Of a stretch of DNA of 64,000 nt, positions 33,723-43,425 are shown piece by piece. Every line of letters starts with the position of its first letter. The stretch's first letter is position 1. The position numbers and the translations under genes are program-made. Under the pieces are notes generated by a model that was not told the origin of the DNA, searched no databases, and saw only the letters and a program-made list of their open reading frames with translations. The DNA is from Pseudarthrobacter sp. NBSH8 (GTDB lineage Bacteria > Actinomycetota > Actinomycetes > Actinomycetales > Micrococcaceae), in the NCBI RefSeq assembly GCF_014217545.1, contig NZ_CP043178.1, forward strand, positions 1,860,001 to 1,924,000, in the 5' to 3' direction.

Positions 33723-35300
33723 ATGACGCGTATTGGGATCGTGGCCGAGTTAGGCCGAGAGACGAGGGTGGCGGCGACGCCCACCACGGTGAAGCAGATA
33801 TTGGATTTGGGCTACGAGGTTGTGGTCGAGAAGGGTGCGGGGGAGTCCGCTTCCTTCAGGGACGAAGACTACGCTGCGGCGGGTGCCCTGATTGTTGGGG
33901 CCGACGAGGCGTGGGGCAGTGAGGTGGTGCTGCGGATCAATCCGCCCACCGAGGATGAGATCGGCCGTTTGGCCGAGGGGGCGACGTTGATCGGTTCGCT
34001 GAGCCCGGGGCTGCGGCCGGAGCTGGTGGAGGCTTTGGCGGCGCGGCCGATCACGGCGTTGGCCCTGGATGCGGTGCCTAGGATTTCGCGGGCGCAGTCG
34101 ATGGATGTGCTCAGTTCGATGGCGAACATTGCCGGGTACCGGGGAGTGATTGAAGCGGCGCATGAGTTTGGCAGGTTTTTCACCGGTCAGGTGACGGCGG
34201 CGGGCAAGGTCCCGCCGGCTAAGGTTCTGGTTGCCGGTGCCGGTGTGGCGGGGTTGGCGGCGATCGGGGCGGCGAGCAGCCTGGGTGCGATTGTGCGTGC
34301 GACGGACCCGCGGCCTGAGGTCGCTGACCAGGTGAAGTCGATCGGCGGGACCTACCTCAAGGTTGAGGTGTCCGAGGAGATGCAGTCCTCGGACGGGTAC
34401 GCGAAGGCCACGTCTGAGGCGTATAACGCCCGCGCCGCGGAGATCTACTCCGAACAGGCACGGGATGTGGACATCATCATCACCACGGCGCTGATTCCGG
34501 GGCGTCCGGCGCCGAGGCTGCTTACGGCAGAGGATGTGGCCGGTATGAAGCCGGGCAGCGTGATCGTGGATATGGCTGCCGGGCAGGGCGGGAACGTCGA
34601 AGGCTCGGTGGCCGGGCAACGCATCGTCACCGATAACGGTGTGGTGATCCTGGGTTACACGGATCTCCCGGCGCGGCTGCCGGCCCAGGCCTCCCAGCTG
34701 TACGGGACGAACATGCTGAACCTGCTCAAGCTCCTGACCAAGGACAAGGACGGCCAGCTCAGGATCGATTTCGACGACGTGGTGCAGCGCTCGGTAACGG
34801 TGGTGCGGGACGGGGAGAAGACGTGGCCGCCACCCCCGGTCCAGGTCTCCGCCGCACCCGCCGCCAAAACCCAGACCGACGTCGCCAGCCGCGCCGGGGA
34901 ACGCTCCGCCGATAAGGCGTCGAAGAAGAAGCAGGGGCTCAGTCCCGCCGGTAAGGCCGGGCTCTTTGCCGCGGGCGTCGCGGTGTTGTTCGGAGTCAAC
35001 GCGGTTGCCCCCGCGCCGCTGCCCCAGCATTTCACGGTCCTGATGCTTTCGGTCGTGGTCGGCTTCTACGTGATCGGGAAAGTCCATCACGCCCTGCACA
35101 CCCCGCTGATGTCCGTCACGAACGCGATCTCCGGGATCATCGTCGTCGGGGCTCTGCTGCAGGTCACCTCTGACAACATCGTCATGCAGGTGCTCGCCGC
35201 CGTCGCGGTCCTGCTGGCCAGCATCAACATCTTCGGCGGCTTCGCCGTCACCCGGCGCATGCTCGCGATGTTCTCCCGCGAAGAACGGGCACGTTCATGA
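33723..35300 (+). CDS. pntA: NAD(P) transhydrogenase alpha subunit
   Basis: 525 residues, E. coli-type fusion of the NAD(H)-binding domain I and the alpha membrane part. '[21 protein letters not shown]' starts the alanine-dehydrogenase-like fold, '[15 protein letters not shown]' is the NAD Rossmann motif and about four spans close the C-terminus ('[18 protein letters not shown]'). Together with PntB it couples H+ entry to hydride transfer from NADH to NADP+, supplying NADPH. Good start at ATG 33723. Confidence 0.95.
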   Translation: MTRIGIVAELGRETRVAATPTTVKQILDLGYEVVVEKGAGESASFRDEDYAAAGALIVGADEAWGSEVVLRINPPTEDEIGRLAEGATLIGSLSPGLRPELVEALAARPITALALDAVPRISRAQSMDVLSSMANIAGYRGVIEAAHEFGRFFTGQVTAAGKVPPAKVLVAGAGVAGLAAIGAASSLGAIVRATDPRPEVADQVKSIGGTYLKVEVSEEMQSSDGYAKATSEAYNARAAEIYSEQARDVDIIITTALIPGRPAPRLLTAEDVAGMKPGSVIVDMAAGQGGNVEGSVAGQRIVTDNGVVILGYTDLPARLPAQASQLYGTNMLNLLKLLTKDKDGQLRIDFDDVVQRSVTVVRDGEKTWPPPPVQVSAAPAAKTQTDVASRAGERSADKASKKKQGLSPAGKAGLFAAGVAVLFGVNAVAPAPLPQHFTVLMLSVVVGFYVIGKVHHALHTPLMSVTNAISGIIVVGALLQVTSDNIVMQVLAAVAVLLASINIFGGFAVTRRMLAMFSREERARS

Positions 35301-35344
35301 GCGCCATCACCGAAGCAACGCAAATCATTATCAGGAGCTCAACT

Positions 35345-36769
35345 GTGTCTGACACCGTCTCCGGTCCGTTGACCGCCGATTCCATCGCCGGCGCGGCCTA
35401 TATCGTCGCGGCCCTGCTGTTCATCCTCAGCCTCGCCGGGCTGAGTAAGCACGAGAAAGCCCGGGCAGGGGTCATCTACGGCATCACCGGGATGATCATC
35501 GCCCTCGCTGCTACCATCTGGCTGACACTCCAGGACGCCTGGGGCACCGGGGCGGGACTCACCGGCCTGGTGCTGCTCGTGGCCGCCGTGCTGGTCGGCG
35601 GGGCCATCGGGCTCTGGCGTGCCCGGGTCGTGGAAATGACGGGTATGCCGGAGCTGATCGCGTTGCTGCACAGCTTCGTTGGCCTCGCCGCCGTGCTGGT
35701 GGGCTGGAACGGGCACTTGGAAGCCCCGGACCTGTCCCCGGACCTGATGGCTGTCCACCATGCCGAGGTCTTCATCGGCGTCTTCATCGGCGCGGTGACC
35801 TTCACCGGCTCGATCGTGGCGTTCCTGAAACTCTCCGCAAGGATGAAGTCCTCACCGCTGATGCTGCCGGGTAAGAACGCGATCAACCTTGGCGCCCTTG
35901 CCGGGTTCGTTGCCCTGACCGTCTGGTACGTCAACGACTCCCAGCTCTGGCTCCTCGTTGTGGTGACCGTCCTGGCCCTGGGGTTGGGCTGGCACCTCGT
36001 GGCCTCCATCGGCGGCGGCGACATGCCCGTCGTCGTGTCCATGCTCAACAGCTACTCCGGCTGGGCCGCAGCCGCCGCTGGTTTCCTGCTGAACAACGAC
36101 CTGCTCATCATCACCGGCGCCCTCGTCGGTTCCTCCGGTGCGTACCTGTCCTACATCATGTGCAAGGCCATGAACCGGTCCTTCATTTCCGTGATCGCCG
36201 GCGGCTTCGGCATCGCCGCCCCCGCCGCGGCGGACGCGGAGTATGGTGAGCACCGCGAAATCACCGCCCAGGCCACCGCGGACATGCTGACCAACGCCTC
36301 CAGCGTTGTCATCACCCCGGGCTATGGCATGGCCGTGGCACAGGCCCAATACCCCGTCGCCGAACTCGCCCACCAGCTCCGCGAACGCGGCGTGAACGTC
36401 CGGTTCGGCATCCACCCCGTCGCCGGGCGCCTGCCCGGACACATGAACGTGCTCCTCGCCGAAGCCAAGGTCCCCTACGACATCGTCCTGGAAATGGACG
36501 AAATCAACGAAGACCTCGGCGACACCTCGGTAGTCCTCGTCATCGGCGCGAACGACACCGTGAACCCCTCCGCGGCCGAAGACCCGGGAAGCCCGATCGC
36601 CGGGATGCCCGTCCTGCGGGTCTGGGAAGCAGAGAACGTCGTGGTGTTCAAACGCTCCATGGCCGCCGGCTACGCAGGAGTCCAAAACCCCTTGTTCTAC
36701 CGGGACAACTCCCAAATGCTCTTCGGCGACGCCAAACAACGCGTCGAAGACATCCTCAAAGCGTTCTAG
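35345..36769 (+). CDS. pntB: NAD(P) transhydrogenase beta subunit
   Basis: 474 residues from GTG 35345, which has AGGAG 7 bases upstream; an in-frame ATG at 35297 overlaps the pntA stop but adds a polar leader. About nine spans ('[20 protein letters not shown]', '[20 protein letters not shown]') precede the NADP(H)-binding domain III with '[20 protein letters not shown]' and '[13 protein letters not shown]'. It forms the proton channel and the NADP site of the PntAB complex. Confidence 0.95.
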   Translation: MSDTVSGPLTADSIAGAAYIVAALLFILSLAGLSKHEKARAGVIYGITGMIIALAATIWLTLQDAWGTGAGLTGLVLLVAAVLVGGAIGLWRARVVEMTGMPELIALLHSFVGLAAVLVGWNGHLEAPDLSPDLMAVHHAEVFIGVFIGAVTFTGSIVAFLKLSARMKSSPLMLPGKNAINLGALAGFVALTVWYVNDSQLWLLVVVTVLALGLGWHLVASIGGGDMPVVVSMLNSYSGWAAAAAGFLLNNDLLIITGALVGSSGAYLSYIMCKAMNRSFISVIAGGFGIAAPAAADAEYGEHREITAQATADMLTNASSVVITPGYGMAVAQAQYPVAELAHQLRERGVNVRFGIHPVAGRLPGHMNVLLAEAKVPYDIVLEMDEINEDLGDTSVVLVIGANDTVNPSAAEDPGSPIAGMPVLRVWEAENVVVFKRSMAAGYAGVQNPLFYRDNSQMLFGDAKQRVEDILKAF

Positions 36770-36836
36770 ACGAAAACCTCTCCTCCTGACGTACCCCGTT
36801 AGCTGATACGTAGAAGCTGAGATCCGCCCGTTCGGT

Positions 36837-36891
36837 GCGCTGCAGGCTGAAACTGCTCAAGAACGAGAAGCCGACCAGCAGCCTGCAGCGC
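36837..36891. repeat. 13-bp inverted repeat downstream of pntB
   Basis: GCGCTGCAGGCTG (36837-36849) and CAGCCTGCAGCGC (36879-36891) are perfect complements around 29 bases. It could be a terminator with a long loop, a protein-binding dyad or the end of a decayed element. The rest of 36770-37122 shows no gene. Confidence 0.7.
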
Positions 36892-37122
36892 AGGGGTCCT
36901 ATGACGAATCACTGGTGTGGCGGTCCGCCTGTTTCGCGAGGAACACCGATCGCAGACCACCCCCGTGGTCGAGGTGAGGGCCGGGGCAGCAGGTCTCACC
37001 GGTCTTGCACTTCCAGCAGCCCGGGTACTTACTAGTGGGAGGAGGCGTAGCCTCCCAAGTCTGCCGCCAACAGCTCGTGTGGCTTGGAGGCCTAACCAAC
37101 GGCTATCAGAGGACGAAACGCA

Positions 37123-37407
37123 ATGTTCGCTCGCGTCAGCACGTACCGACCCGCTCCTGACAGTACGGGAGCGCCTTCAGGAGAAACCGTCAACCAGGTG
37201 CTTGCCCTGCCGGGATGCAGGGGGATCTATTACCTTCTGGGAAAAGCAAACACGTCACTCTCGATAACGCTGTGGGATGACGAGGAGGCGCTTGCGGGCA
37301 GCCGTCAGGAAGCGGATCGGATCCGCTCCGAGACCAGCGCGGAGCAACACATGGAGGTCCTTGGAGTGGACGAATTTGATGTGCTCGTCCAGCACCTCAA
37401 GGAATAG
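37123..37407 (+). CDS. small ABM-like dimeric alpha/beta-barrel protein
   Basis: 94 residues, alpha/beta pattern 'FARVSTYRP ... QVLALPGCRGIYYLLGK ... SITLWDDEEALAGSRQEADRIR'. This resembles antibiotic-biosynthesis-monooxygenase/EthD-type stand-alone domains: strand with R-x-S/T, central 'GxxG' turn, then 'W-(D/E)-(D/S)-EEAL' helix. A GAGGA RBS precedes the ATG. Function unassigned. Confidence 0.65.
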   Translation: MFARVSTYRPAPDSTGAPSGETVNQVLALPGCRGIYYLLGKANTSLSITLWDDEEALAGSRQEADRIRSETSAEQHMEVLGVDEFDVLVQHLKE

Positions 37408-37460
37408 TTCAAGGCGGAGTTCCCATGCTGAGACAAGCTGTCGTAAATTTCAGCCCGAGT

Positions 37461-37745
37461 TCACCGCCCAGCCCGTTCAAACCTGTCACTGCCGGCGGCC
37501 ACGCCACGGCGTGAGCCGCGGCCACCACCCCGGGACATCGGATTGCGCACGAACCGGTAGATACCTGTCACGACGAGAGCCTGGGTCGGAGCGATCGGCA
37601 CGACGACCCACGCCGCGCCGCCCCCGTCGTACCGCTGCCAGCCGGAAAAGAGCCACGGGATGAGGCCCGCGACGACGCCGGGCGCGAGGAAAAGGAAAAT
37701 GATCGTCCCGATCCACGCGCGTGCGTGCGAGGCTGCCTTGGCCAT
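37461..37745 (-). pseudogene. isoprenylcysteine methyltransferase-like membrane protein, deleted
   Basis: From ATG 37745: 'WIGTIIFLFLAPGVVAGLIP' (first span), then a short join and 'LVVTGIYRFVRNPM', the conserved C-terminal LVxxGxYRxxRNPMY motif of the ICMT/PEMT family. The spans normally between these parts are missing, and after NPM the frame departs from the family. An internal deletion plus 3' loss makes it non-functional. Confidence 0.75.
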
Positions 37746-37802
37746 GTTCGTCAGGCTACCCCAGATTATCGTTGGTCCAACACATCGAAATCAGGAGGGC
37801 GC

Positions 37803-38267
37803 ATGCCGTACGTTGTCGACTTCAAGGACGTTTCCATTGTTGGCCTGGAATCGTCTCCGGTCGCCGAGGCGATCGCTGGGTTGCGCGCCAACGAGGGGCG
37901 CTACTACCGCAATAAATACGACCACGTCTTCACCGTCAGTCCTGCAAGCGAGGTTCCGGACGTGGTCGAGCGGGTGAGCCGGATCCTAGCGGACGAGCGC
38001 GATATCGTGATCGGCTCCCGCCCCCTCGAAGCTACGGCCTTCGAAGTTGACGGTTTGCGGATGGACTACGTGTTCTACGAGTCGGGGCTGTCGATCAACG
38101 TCATGTACAGCATCGGGGACGGCGGGAAGCGGGCGGTCGGATTCAAACTGGCTGAAGGCATGGAGATTCCGGAGGAACTCGCATCACGTTTCAAGTTTGC
38201 TCGCCAGAAATCAAAGCTGGCAGGCGTTATCCGCGGTTCCTACTTCGTGATTAAGGGCGAGTACTGA
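37803..38267 (+). CDS. hypothetical protein
   Basis: 154 residues from ATG 37803, with a perfect AGGAGG 6 bases upstream. Mixed alpha/beta, no signal peptide or span. 'VVDFKDVSIVGLESSPVAEA' and 'GLRMDYVFYESGLSINVMYS' are its most regular stretches. No family was recognised. It stands alone between an ICMT remnant and dinB2. Confidence 0.7.
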   Translation: MPYVVDFKDVSIVGLESSPVAEAIAGLRANEGRYYRNKYDHVFTVSPASEVPDVVERVSRILADERDIVIGSRPLEATAFEVDGLRMDYVFYESGLSINVMYSIGDGGKRAVGFKLAEGMEIPEELASRFKFARQKSKLAGVIRGSYFVIKGEY

Positions 38268-38365
38268 TCAGCTGACTTCCGCGCCCGGGAGCATGCCGAG
38301 TGCGGCTCCCGCCGTCTCGATTGAGAGTGGATGCCTGCCGGGGATGTTTAGGGCAGACTGTTGGC

Positions 38366-39439
38366 GTGAGCGGAATCCGGTGGGTGCTGCACGTCGATCT
38401 TGACCAGTTCATCGCGGCGGTCGAAGTGCTGCGGCGGCCGGAGCTTGCGGGCAAGCCCATCATTGTGGGCGGTCGCGGCGATCCCACGGAACGGGCTGTG
38501 GTGTCGACTGCATCCTATGAAGCCAGGGCGTTCGGTGTGGGTTCCGGGATGCCCTTGCGCGTTGCGGCCCGGAAAGTGCCCGACGCTGTGATCCTGCCCG
38601 TCGATCATGAGGCTTACCTCGCGGCGTCTAAAACGGTGATGGCTACCCTGCGCGCGCTGCCCGGCGCCACCGTGCAGGTGCTGGGTTGGGATGAAGCCTT
38701 TGTAGGCACCGAGGCGGAGGTTCCGGAAGCCTACGCCCGGCAGGTGCAGGCAGCTGTCCTGGAGCGAACGCAGCTGCATTGCAGCGTGGGCATCGGCGAC
38801 ACATTGGTCCGGGCCAAGGTCGCCACCGGTTTCGGCAAGCCGGCCGGTGTCTTCCGTCTTACTGCCGGGAACTGGCTCGACGTCATGGGCAGCCGGCCCA
38901 CCAAGGACCTGTGGGGCGTCGGAACCAAAGTGTCGGGCCGGCTGGCCAAGCTCAGCATCAACACAGTGGCCGAGCTCGCCGCGTCCGACCCGCAGGACCT
39001 GGTCCCGGAGTTCGGCCCCAGGATGGGTCCGTGGTATGCGGAGCTCGGGCGCGGGGACGGCACCAGCGTTGTGGACGACACCCCGTGGGTTGCCCGCGGG
39101 CATAGCCGGGAGACCACCTTCCAGCGGGACCTGACCGGGCCCGCCCAGGTGGACGAGGCCGTGCGGGAGCTGACAGCGCGTGTCCTTGAGGATGTTGTGG
39201 CCGAAGGGCGGCCCGTCGTTGGGCTGACCCTGAAGGTTCGGTACGCACCGTTCGTCACCAAGACCCACGCGAAGAAGATTCCTGAAACCTTCGACCGGAA
39301 CGACATCCTCGCGCGGGCCTTGGACCTCGCAGCCGGAATCGAAGCGGGCCGTCCGATCCGGCTCCTGGGCCTGCGGGCCGAGATGGCAATGCCCGACGAG
39401 GCCCGAAAGGGACATACGCCTACGCGCGGCGGTTGGTAA
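38366..39439 (+). CDS. dinB2: Y-family DNA polymerase IV, DinB2 type
   Basis: 357 residues from GTG 38366. 'WVLHVDLDQFIAAVEVLRRP' is motif I with metal-binding Asp11, 'GWDEAFVG' holds the catalytic Asp-Glu pair and 'HCSVGIGDTLVRAKVATGFGKP' the fingers/palm region, followed by the helix-hairpin-helix thumb and little finger. The residue after the conserved Phe15, the steric gate against ribonucleotides in most DinB enzymes (Phe or Tyr), is Ile16. Mycobacterial DinB2 also has an aliphatic residue there and incorporates ribonucleotides. Confidence 0.9.
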   Translation: MSGIRWVLHVDLDQFIAAVEVLRRPELAGKPIIVGGRGDPTERAVVSTASYEARAFGVGSGMPLRVAARKVPDAVILPVDHEAYLAASKTVMATLRALPGATVQVLGWDEAFVGTEAEVPEAYARQVQAAVLERTQLHCSVGIGDTLVRAKVATGFGKPAGVFRLTAGNWLDVMGSRPTKDLWGVGTKVSGRLAKLSINTVAELAASDPQDLVPEFGPRMGPWYAELGRGDGTSVVDDTPWVARGHSRETTFQRDLTGPAQVDEAVRELTARVLEDVVAEGRPVVGLTLKVRYAPFVTKTHAKKIPETFDRNDILARALDLAAGIEAGRPIRLLGLRAEMAMPDEARKGHTPTRGGW

Positions 39440-39528
39440 CGGCGTCGCTCCCGTTCTCACCAGCGCGGAAGAATCGCTTCGATGACTGTGGTGCCGCCGA
39501 CCTGCACGATCACCCACGTGACTCCGGG

Positions 39529-39867
39529 TCAGCCCAGTGCCAGGCGCATCGACACCTGGTACCGGTCCGAGCGGTACGTGGAGATGGCGTACTCAATGGG
39601 AGTTCCCGGTTCTTCGGTCCCGGTGAAGGACCGGCGCTTGAAGAGCAGGACGGGTGCTCCCGGCGCGATGCCCAGCAGGGCAGCCGTTTCCACCGACGCC
39701 GCGGCGGCCTCCACGGTCTGCTCCGCCTGCTCGACCGGGTGCCCGGCGGCTCCCAAAGCCCGGTACAGGGAACCGGTCAGATCTGACGAGAGCAGGTCCG
39801 GCAGCAGGTGCGGCGGCAGCCACGACTCATCGACGCTGACTGGTGCTCCGTTGGCCAGGCGGGGCCG
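39529..39867 (-). pseudogene. C-terminal (UTRA) fragment of a GntR/HutC-family regulator
   Basis: Minus-strand reading: 'RLANGAPVSVDESWLPPHLL', 'AALLGIAPGAPVLLFKRRSF' and 'PIEYAISTYRSDRYQ', the effector-binding UTRA domain of HutC-type regulators such as NagR/DasR. The N-terminal DNA-binding half is missing: upstream of about 39867 the DNA becomes nagA on the other strand. In intact loci such a regulator controls nagA-nagB. Confidence 0.85.
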
Positions 39868-40942
39868 CCTCGTTACCGGCCACCCAGGTGGCGCAGTCAT
39901 TGACGACGGCACCGTGGTGATGGCCGGGGGAACCATCCAGTGGTGCGGCCCGACGTCGGACCTGCCGGCAGGACTCGACACCGAGGTCCGGCAGGTGCCG
40001 CTGATCCTGCCCGGGCTCGTGGACGTGCACTGCCACGGTGCCGTGGGGCACACCTTCTCCGCCGACGCTGACGGGGCCAGACTGACCGCCGCCCATCACG
40101 CCTCGGAAGGCACGACGTCGGTACTCGCCTCGCTCGTTTCGGCGCCGTCGCACGTGCTGCTGGAGCAGATCGCGGCGCTGCGGGACGTGGTGGCAGACGG
40201 CGCCCTGGCCGGCTTGCACCTGGAAGGGCCGTTCATCACCAAGAGCATGTGCGGGGCCCAGGACCCTGCAGCCATCATCGACGGCGATCCGGCGCTCCTG
40301 AAGCAGTGGCTTGAAACGGGGCGAGGGACCGTGCGGTCACTGACCCTGGCCCCCGAAACCCCGCACTTTGCTGAGCTGGTGCAGCTCTGCCGGGAACACG
40401 GCGTCGTGCCTTCCCTTGGCCACACCGCCGCAACGGCTTCCCGCACCCGGGAAGTCCTGGGCGCTGATGGCGGTGCTGGGGGCGTTGACCGCCAGTGGTC
40501 GGCCACGCACCTGTCCCCCCGCTCCGTTGCCCTCATCACGGATGCGATGGCCGCGGCGGGAATGTCCGATGGGCACTACACCCTCGGCAGCCTGGACGTC
40601 CTGGTCCAGGACCGGGTGGCGCGGCTGGCGCCGGCGGGCAGGACCCAATCCGGGGAAGGGCAGGAAACCGGAGCGATCGCCGGGGCCACGAGTTTCCTGC
40701 TGGAAAACGAGCGCCGCTGCGTCGAATGGGGGATTCCGCTCGCCGACGCCGTGGCGGCGGCTTCGTCCACTCCGGCCCGGCTGATGGGCCTTGACCGGGG
40801 CCCCACCAGGGTTGGCGCCATCGCCGCGGGATACCGCGCGGACGTACTGGTGGCCACCGGCGAACTTGAACTCGTGCAGGCCTATCGTGCCGGCACATCA
40901 CAAACGCAGGAAAGGAAAGACCGTGCAGATAGTTCTGTGTGA
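39860..40942 (+). pseudogene. nagA: nagA, N-terminally truncated and internally deleted
   Basis: The frame picks up N-acetylglucosamine-6-phosphate deacetylase at 'GRLVTGHPGGAVIDDGTVV', without a start codon of its own. It keeps 'LPGLVDVHCHGA', 'GLHLEGPFI', 'GHTAATA' and the catalytic Asp in 'ALITDAMAAAGM'. Between 'WSATHL' and 'SPRSVALITD' about 40-50 residues are missing, which normally contain the FNGM loop and part of the active site. The substrate binding site is therefore broken. It overlaps nagB by 20 bases. Confidence 0.85.
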
Positions 40943-41732
40943 GTCCGTCGATCACGTAGGAGCCCGGGCGGCAGACATCATCGAGGCCAGGGTGCGGAGG
41001 GGACCGGCGGTCCTGGGCCTGGCCACCGGAGGCTCCCCGAGTTCCACCTACCAGGAGCTCATCCGGCGGCACCGCGAGGAACAGCTCAGCTTCGGCCAAG
41101 TCACCGGCTTCACGCTCGACGAGTACGCAGGACTGCCGAAGGAACATGGGCAGTCGTACTACTCCACCATCCGGCGCGAGTTCGTTGACCAGGTTGGCCT
41201 GCCCCTGGAACGGCTCTTCACCCCGCAGGGCGACGCGGCGGACCTCGTGGCCGAGGCAGAACGCTACGACGCAGCGATTGCGGCGGCCGGGGGAGTGGAC
41301 ATCCAGATCCTGGGCATCGGCGCGAACGGCCACATCGGGTTCAACGAGCCGACGTCGTCACTTGCCTCGCGGACCCGGGTAAAGACCCTGGCGGGGGCCA
41401 CCCGCACTGACAACGCCCGGTTCTTCCCGGACGGCAGCGTTCCGCGGTTGTGCCTGACCCAGGGGCTGGGGACCATCCTCGAGGCGAAGCTGGCCGTCCT
41501 CGTGGCGATGGGGGAGAACAAGGCCGCCGCCGTCCAGGCGATGGTGGAGGGCCCGGTCAGCGCCAACTGTCCGGCGTCGGTGCTGCAGCTTCACCGGAGA
41601 GCCGTGGTCCTCCTTGACCCGGCGGCCGCGTCCCGGCTCTCCATGCTCGAGTACTACCGGGACGCGCAGGAGTTCAACGACCAGCTCGGCCAGACCCCTA
41701 CCAGACCGTGGCTGATCAGCTCTTCAACCTGA
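40923..41732 (+). CDS. nagB: glucosamine-6-phosphate deaminase
   Basis: 269 residues from GTG 40923 (AGGAAAG upstream, inside the 3' end of nagA). 'VLGLATGGSPSSTYQELIRR', 'FTLDEYAGL' with the catalytic Asp, 'LGIGANGHIGFNEP' with the acid-base His, and 'LTQGLGTILEAK' are all in place; length is normal. It converts glucosamine-6-phosphate to fructose-6-phosphate plus ammonia. With nagA broken, substrate must come from another route. Confidence 0.93.
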   Translation: MQIVLCESVDHVGARAADIIEARVRRGPAVLGLATGGSPSSTYQELIRRHREEQLSFGQVTGFTLDEYAGLPKEHGQSYYSTIRREFVDQVGLPLERLFTPQGDAADLVAEAERYDAAIAAAGGVDIQILGIGANGHIGFNEPTSSLASRTRVKTLAGATRTDNARFFPDGSVPRLCLTQGLGTILEAKLAVLVAMGENKAAAVQAMVEGPVSANCPASVLQLHRRAVVLLDPAAASRLSMLEYYRDAQEFNDQLGQTPTRPWLISSST

Positions 41733-41761
41733 AGACGGATGCCGAGGCTGGCGTTCGCCAC

Positions 41762-42007
41762 TCATGGTGCGAGCACTCCGTGGCGGGAGCATTCGGCGGT
41801 CCAGCCCAGCGGCGTCACCTGGACTTTCATGCGCCGCCGGCAGGCGGCGCAGTAACGCGGCGGCTCCATTGCGAGGCGTTCGCCGCAGCGGTGGTGAACG
41901 TCCGACGCCGGGCTGTCGCCGCCGTCGGACGGTACGCCGCAGTGCCCACAGAACGCAGCGGTGGAGCCGGTGGTTGAGCCCGTCGAGCCTGGGGAGTTGG
42001 GGATCAT
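41762..42007 (-). CDS. bsaP: biotin synthase auxiliary protein BsaP
   Basis: 81 residues, translationally coupled to bioB by an ATGA overlap. Cys-rich: 'FCGHCGVP', '[20 protein letters not shown]' and 'TAECSRHG', the pattern of the small iron-sulfur protein that supports biotin synthase in actinobacteria. BsaP is thought to help rebuild the auxiliary cluster that BioB consumes as sulfur donor. Recognised from pattern and position. Confidence 0.82.
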   Translation of the reverse strand: MIPNSPGSTGSTTGSTAAFCGHCGVPSDGGDSPASDVHHRCGERLAMEPPRYCAACRRRMKVQVTPLGWTAECSRHGVLAP

Positions 42008-43029
42008 AATGTCTTCTGGAGTTCCTTGATAGGCATGTTCAGCTCGACGAGCAGGTTCAGGTCGGCGTCTGCCGGGCGGCCCAGTGTGGTCAAGTAGTTG
42101 CCCACGATGACGGCGTTGATGCCGCCCATGAGGCCTTGGCGGGTGCCGAGGTCGCCGAGGGTCAGCTCGCGTCCGCCGGCGTAGCGGAGCACGGTGCGTG
42201 GCATCGCCAGCCGGAACGCGGCGATGGCGCGGAGGGCGTCCTTGCCATCCATGATGCCCTGGTTTTCCAGCGGGGTCCCGGGGCGGGGGTTGAGGAAGTT
42301 CAGCGGGACTTCGTGGGGTTCCAGGGCCGCGAGCTGGGCTGCGAGTTCCGCTCGCTGTTCCAGGGATTCGCCCATGCCGATCAGGGCGCCGCAGCACAGT
42401 TCCATGCCTGCGGCCTTGACCATGTTGCAGGTGTCCAGGCGCTCCTCGTAGCTGTGCGTGGTGACGACCTCGGGGAAGTAGCTGCGCGCGGTTTCGAGGT
42501 TGTGGTTGTAGCGGTGGACGCCCCATGCGGCGAGCTGGTCCACCTGGCGCTGGGTCAGCATGCCCAATGAGCAGGCGATGTTGATGTCTACTGCCTCGTT
42601 GATCCTGTCGATGGCGAACTTGATCTGGTTCATGAGCTTGATGTCCGGGCCGCGGACGGCGGCGACGATGCAGAATTCGGTGGCTCCCGTCGCAGCGGTC
42701 TCTTTCGCGGTCTTGACCAGCTCGGGGATGTCCAGCCAGACGCCGCGGACGGGGGAGTCGAACAGGCCGGACTGGCTGCAGAAATGGCAGTCTTCGGGGC
42801 AGCCGCCGGTCTTGATGGAAATGATGCCCTCCACCTCGACGTCCTCACCGCAGTGCCGCAGCCGGACCTCGTGGGCGAGCTGCAGGGCGGCGGGCAGATC
42901 CCGGTCCGGCAGCCTCAGGATTTCCACCAGCTGGCTTTCGGAGAGGCCGATCCCCTGCTCCAGGACCTGTGTCCTGGCGGTTCCGAGGATAGTGCCGGGG
43001 TTGGCCTGGAGGTCTGGCTGTATCGTCAT
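42004..43029 (-). CDS. bioB: biotin synthase
   Basis: 341 residues from ATG 43029 (AAAGGAC upstream). Radical SAM motif 'CPEDCHFC' (CxxxCxxC), then '[20 protein letters not shown]' and '[12 protein letters not shown]', and the residues around '[14 protein letters not shown]' match BioB. It inserts sulfur into dethiobiotin. A GAAC-N8-GTTC dyad (43073-43088) lies upstream and could be a biotin-regulator site, but this is weak. Followed directly by bsaP. Confidence 0.95.
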   Translation of the reverse strand: MTIQPDLQANPGTILGTARTQVLEQGIGLSESQLVEILRLPDRDLPAALQLAHEVRLRHCGEDVEVEGIISIKTGGCPEDCHFCSQSGLFDSPVRGVWLDIPELVKTAKETAATGATEFCIVAAVRGPDIKLMNQIKFAIDRINEAVDINIACSLGMLTQRQVDQLAAWGVHRYNHNLETARSYFPEVVTTHSYEERLDTCNMVKAAGMELCCGALIGMGESLEQRAELAAQLAALEPHEVPLNFLNPRPGTPLENQGIMDGKDALRAIAAFRLAMPRTVLRYAGGRELTLGDLGTRQGLMGGINAVIVGNYLTTLGRPADADLNLLVELNMPIKELQKTL

Positions 43030-43287
43030 CAATAGTCCTTTTTGGGGGTGCTTAGCTGCGGATATTGCCTCGGAACAAACGCTAGTTCTCAGTTCGGTGC
43101 GGGATTTTGTCGGGTTTCGACAAAGCGATGAAGCTGAAATTGGACCCCGGATTCTGGTGTGCGGCCCTTGTGGTGGCCACCACAATGGGGCGCCGCATGG
43201 ACCAGCAGCCCGAGAACTACACCCTGGCCAACTTCCGCCAGTGGGTGGACCGGTCGCGTAAGAACCTGGGCACGGACCGTGATTATG
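43030..43287 (+). other. bioB upstream region and IS21-interrupted frame
   Basis: A plus-strand frame from about 43107 to the IS21 end reads '[17 protein letters not shown]' and '[18 protein letters not shown]'. It looks coding but no family was recognised, and the IS21 end stops it. Contains the candidate bioB promoter on the other strand. Confidence 0.4.
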
Positions 43288-43376
43288 GCAGTTTGATTGG
43301 AGACCACTTCTGCAGTTTGGTTGGAGCCCACTTGGCGGCTCGCCGGTCGATGAATCGCAGTTTGACTTGAGCCCAC
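43288..43376 (+). repeat. IS21-family left end with three iterated 20-bp repeats
   Basis: GCAGTTTGATTGGAGACCAC (43288-43307), GCAGTTTGGTTGGAGCCCAC (43312-43331) and GCAGTTTGACTTGAGCCCAC (43357-43376) share the GCAGTTTG core. Multiple terminal repeats that bind the transposase are characteristic of IS21 elements. They precede istA directly. Confidence 0.88.
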
Positions 43377-43425
43377 CCCAGCGTTGATTTCATCAGGGTT
43401 GTTTTTCCGACGGTGGAAGGCAGTG

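Noticed and set aside
36837..36891. Calling the inverted repeat a pntAB terminator
   Set aside because: 29-base loop and about 67 bases from the stop; possible but not typical, so left as a repeat.
43073..43088. GAAC-N8-GTTC dyad upstream of bioB
   Set aside because: Short arms, common by chance in such sequence; insufficient to name a biotin-regulator operator.
43107..43370. Plus-strand frame running into the IS21 end
   Set aside because: Looks partly coding before 43288 but no homology was recognised; the end is only IS21 repeats. Kept as context, not as a gene.
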